64,000 nt of DNA from Synaphobranchus kaupii (taxonomy: Eukaryota; Chordata; Actinopteri; Anguilliformes; Synaphobranchidae). Shown piece after piece: positions 60,453-64,000 of this stretch (position 1 is the first letter of the stretch; the number at the start of each line of letters is the position of its first letter). Under the pieces are notes generated by a model. That model was not told the DNA's origin and searched no databases. It saw only the letters and a list, made by a program, of their open reading frames with translations. The position numbers and the translations under genes were made by a program. The stretch lies in assembly GCA_029718625.1 (NCBI GenBank), contig CM056379.1, positions 63,701,626 through 63,765,625 of the forward strand. The letters run 5' to 3'.

Positions 60453-61480
60453 TCAGGTCCCGCGCACAGTAAAATGGGTCGATATCTATTTCAACCAAAA
60501 GCAACACACTTCAAACAAACACCAGAAACATCTGTTCATTGTTCATGCAGTGCACACAGGGCTACTTCCTTTAAAAAGTGCAGAGTAAGAAGTGGAAGTC
60601 CCTCTTCAGCAAAAACATCATGTCTAAATCAGCAGAATGACCTATTATTTACTGTTCTAGAAACCTTCTTTGCCGATAACAGGATACATCTATGTGCTGA
60701 GTAGAAGTAAAAATTAACATCTCATCAAAAACAGGATGGACATGCTAAGGTAACAAGTGTGCCTGTCTCTAACAATACTGCTACAGAAGAGAGGCTTGAT
60801 GTAAAACATTTTACTCCTGACTCATAGAAAAAGAAATAAAAAACACATAAAAATTAAGCAAATAATAAAAATACAATCTGCCAGTCTCTCATTCAGTATA
60901 ATTGTGACAAATAGATTAACGACAAAAATAAGCAAAGGCAAGAAAAGCACTGAATTGCTGATTTTCTACACAAGCAGACGTACTCTTTCAGCTAGCTAAA
61001 CTACTAGCAATCCATGTTCACTAATATGATGATTGTTTCCTAGCTATTCAGTTAGCAAGTAGCTATGCAGCTACTCATTGTATTGTATTCATATTGTTTT
61101 TAAAGCTTTAAATTAGACAGCTGTTGCAAGGGTTTGACAGGTATGCATATACCATCATTATCTGGATCTCTGCCTAGCTGTTAACTAGTCAGTTAGCCAC
61201 GCTTCAGGTGTTTCATAAACAGTAATGCATTGGTTAGCTTTCCAGTGACATGTCTATGGCTATAGTTACATATATTGCTAACAAGATGTGTAAATTTATT
61301 AACACCAAACAAGTGACATTTCAATCACAGCTCTCAGACTTGCAGACACACTGGCCAAGCACCCTTAAATACCCTCTATCACAGACCATGTCTACACAAC
61401 TCACATGATGCAATATAGAACATTACCTGTGTATCACTCATTACCTTGTTTATTTTATACAGCCTTTTTTTGCTCATCTT

Positions 61481-61512
61481 CATGAAGGGTGCCAATAATT
61501 TTGGAGCTGACT
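61481..61512. mobile_element. Orphan Tc1-type end
   Basis: GGGTGCCAATAATTTTGGAG followed by CTGACTATA resembles the terminus of a common fish Tc1 family. No partner end is nearby. Confidence 0.45.
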
Positions 61513-61951
61513 ATATTTAATAATCACGACTAATGTTACCTTAAGTTACAGTTCACAAATCACATCACTTTATTAATGTGTTTAAAGCTATGCCCTGATT
61601 ATCTGTGAAGTAAAATAATGCTGTGACTCAACTATCTTTAGACCTATGACCTCAGAAGGGAACGCCTGCCAACAACACATTTCTTGTTCATGTTCAGTTG
61701 AATTTATGTGCAGGGCCACTCCCATTTGGAAGGAGTGTGGAATTCTTTGTGGAATTCTTTTTTAAATTGCTACTCCCTTTCAGGGATTCCAAAGGTGCAC
61801 AGCTGATGTGTATTTCATTTGCTTGTGTCCAAGGATTTAAAGGGTAATTCCACCCAAAAACAACATGAACCTTATTTAACAGATCAAGTCTCTTTGTGGC
61901 TGGCCAAAAAAAATTTTGTACTGAGATATTTGAATATAAAGTTGAAAATTC

Positions 61952-61988
61952 GGTAGAGGTATACATCATTTTGACGTATACCTCTACC
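61952..61988. repeat. Perfect 13-bp hairpin
   Basis: GGTAGAGGTATAC and GTATACCTCTACC flank an 11-base loop. No surrounding element was recognised. Confidence 0.7.
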
Positions 61989-64000
61989 ACTGTGACATCA
62001 AGTGGGCATGTAAATTACATAGGTGCGTGGGCGGAACCAGCGAGGGAAGAAATGCTCCGTCTTGTCACTTGTTATGAGTAGAGACACATCGTAGATCAAG
62101 CTAGCTATATTGCTATTTTATTATAATGTCAGAAAATGACATTGATAGGCTACGTTATTTCCTAAAGATGTTTTGGCAAACTAAACCAAACAGGACTTGA
62201 GTGCTGTCGGTTACAGAGTGGAGTGGCCTCCGGTATTGCCTGACATCTCCTCTGCCTTATTGAATCACCCGGTAAGGAACCATGTCAACTAACATTTCAT
62301 TATGATCCATGACCATGAAAAGTAGACTAACATTAGCGAGCTGACCATAATTGAACGGTTTCGCTTTGAGCATTCGATTACAGAAGCATTTTCTAAGCTA
62401 GTGTTGTTAGCTGTTAGCCACAGGTTTCTTAGCATAAAACAAATTGGTTTTTCAATCTGTTTGCTATGCAGTAGGCTATAGTAGCTAACTCTACATTCGT
62501 TTATGGCAGGAGGTCGGATATCGGAGGTAGTAAACACGTTGTTTCCGTGTTATTACCGACATCAGTGCGTTCGAGTTGCACAACAGGGAAACTTTTGGCT
62601 TTGCTAGCAAACATAGCTAAAACGGCTAACAACTATCTTTTAACAATTTTTTTACTTTTAATTGTTTATGTTTATCATTCTGTATCTGCATGTTGGCCGA
62701 TACAAAAGCAAGTTTTCCTAAATTAATGGCCGTATTTCTCCTGATTTTCTGGAGACTGAGCTAATGGTGGTGGTATTTCTTTTCAGTAGAACTGTTACAT
62801 TAGTGGCTAACTTGCCAGCGAGTTAAATGGCCTCTCTAGTCTCAAAGAGACGCTGCGCTGCAGGTAGGCACTAGCAGCAGGACTAGTAGTAAAATGCCCA
62901 GCCCCTCGGCCTCCGCTTCAGTAATGTCATCCAGTGGGCATGGCAATTTGTTGTCTGAACTGTAAGCGCCTTAGCCATTGGAGTTTATAGTAAACCAGGT
63001 ACCTGGTACATGCGCAGTAGTTTGGGGCTATATCTGTGCTCTCACTACAGGTAGAAAGTTGGCTGAGAGCTCATTTTAATCAGGAGGAGAGCTACTTTTC
63101 TACAAATCAAACATAATTTTTGGGTGGTAGGTGACTGGGAGCTGGGTAGAGAAGAAGTGGTTTGAGACTGAGTAAAGCTGTAAAGACTGAGTAAAGCTGA
63201 TTCTATATTTGAGAAGGTGTGGAAAAAGCATTTGATTTAGTTTGATTATTTCTACTAGAATCCCATTTAAAAAGTTTGAGTAGAGAGCCTTTGGTTCACT
63301 TGCTTCCTAGTTCTACATAAACATTGGTCTGTAGCCCAAGAGACCCATGCCTGGAGATTATCTGATCAATTGTGGAGGGGTTGTGACTGGACCTGTGACA
63401 TAGGGCATTCCTAGAACATGTGCTTGATGGTGCTCACCACATTCAGAGAGCAAGTTCTGTCTTCAGAGATTTTTATTTAAAAATGATGGTATGTCAAATA
63501 AGCTCTATGTACTCATTTCTAATACATTTTTTGGTGAGCTAGATTTTTAGATGAAATGCTTTTCTATATAACATCCCAGTCCTATTTCACAATAAAAGTA
63601 TGGAGGTCCCTGCAACAGGCCAAACAAATACCAAGAGTGTTATCTTTAGAAATTATACATTTCTTATCTAGAGAAAAGACCCCAGGTGAAGTCAAAAGCA
63701 ATTTGAGATTCAACAAGAATATGGGAATGTAATGAGCTGTTCCAAGGAAGCCCTTTAGCTTGAAAGGTGGAGTATTCTCTGGAAACATCCGGGGAGAAAG
63801 TATGCCACTTTTAGGGCTTTAAGCTGAAGGCCTTGCACATTAGATAAATCACTTAAGTGGAGATACCTGCTCAACCACGAGGCACATATCTGGAGGGTGC
63901 CTGTGAGGTAGTGATTGCTGTGGCAAAGAGGGCAGAACTCATGAAAGATATTAGGTTAAATATTACCAAAGTGTATGCTTGCCTTCTTTCGTGTTTCCAT

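Larger units (their letters stand above)
60126..64000. other. g6pc3 intron 2 (to window end)
   Basis: I looked for a segment encoding SPSGH or later G6PC3 blocks and found none. A dispersed-repeat copy lies at 60305-60452 and an orphan Tc1 end at 61481-61512. A short ATG frame at 62827-62862 (MASLVSKRRCAA before GTAGGC) and the unrelated frame at 63582-63788 have no support. The rest is unremarkable. Confidence 0.5.

Noticed and set aside
62827..62870. Short ATG exon MASLVSKRRCAA followed by GTAGGC
   Set aside because: Only 12 codons, no partner exon, and unrelated to G6PC3 exon 3.

Overview
The window is eukaryotic and, in my reading, teleost fish. It has GT-AG introns in two conserved vertebrate genes. 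It is dense in Tc1/mariner, hAT, Harbinger and piggyBac-type DNA elements, with a DIRS-type tyrosine-recombinase retroelement, an L2-like LINE carrying the fish-typical 3' tail, and tRNA-derived SINE fragments. It also shows the AACGTTAGCTAGC-rich background common in fish introns. I cannot name the species.

Host genes. Two genes are firmly recognised and diverge from each other. lsm12 lies on the minus strand, with four coding exons between 29613 and 24662; the last exon was not found. g6pc3 lies on the plus strand, with exons 1 and 2 at 58988-59205 and 60019-60125; the remaining exons are absent and presumably lie beyond 64000. As I recall, lsm12 and g6pc3 are also head-to-head neighbours in mammals, so the 29 kb between them looks like an old intergenic region swollen by repeats. 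Several weaker exon-like segments are listed with low confidence: 9927-10072 with 12299-12380, 20750-20822, 48930-49475 and 53573-53834.

Layout. 1-25000: downstream side of lsm12, probably mostly its long last intron, with a hAT MITE, a DD37E Tc1 element split by a Harbinger-type insertion, further Harbinger, hAT and Sleeping Beauty-like remnants, and a 691-bp foldback hAT element. 24662-29613: lsm12. 30740-35447: a 4.7-kb near-palindrome made of Harbinger debris. 35618-46275: a DIRS-type retroelement whose long inverted ends contain 181-bp satellite arrays, invaded by an L2-like LINE and a short Tc1 element. 46320-48907: a nearly complete two-gene Harbinger transposon. 50090-53379: two back-to-back Tc1 transposons. 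53491-58423: a tudor-like coding fragment with an inverted partial copy, a long-TIR element and a piggyBac-type foldback MITE. 58988 onward: g6pc3.

Quality flags. Both lsm12 exons 2 and 4 carry an apparent extra base in a homopolymer, and the Harbinger and Tc1 genes show similar homopolymer-length breaks. This suggests uncorrected long-read errors, at least in part, so reading-frame breaks here should not be taken at face value as pseudogenisation.
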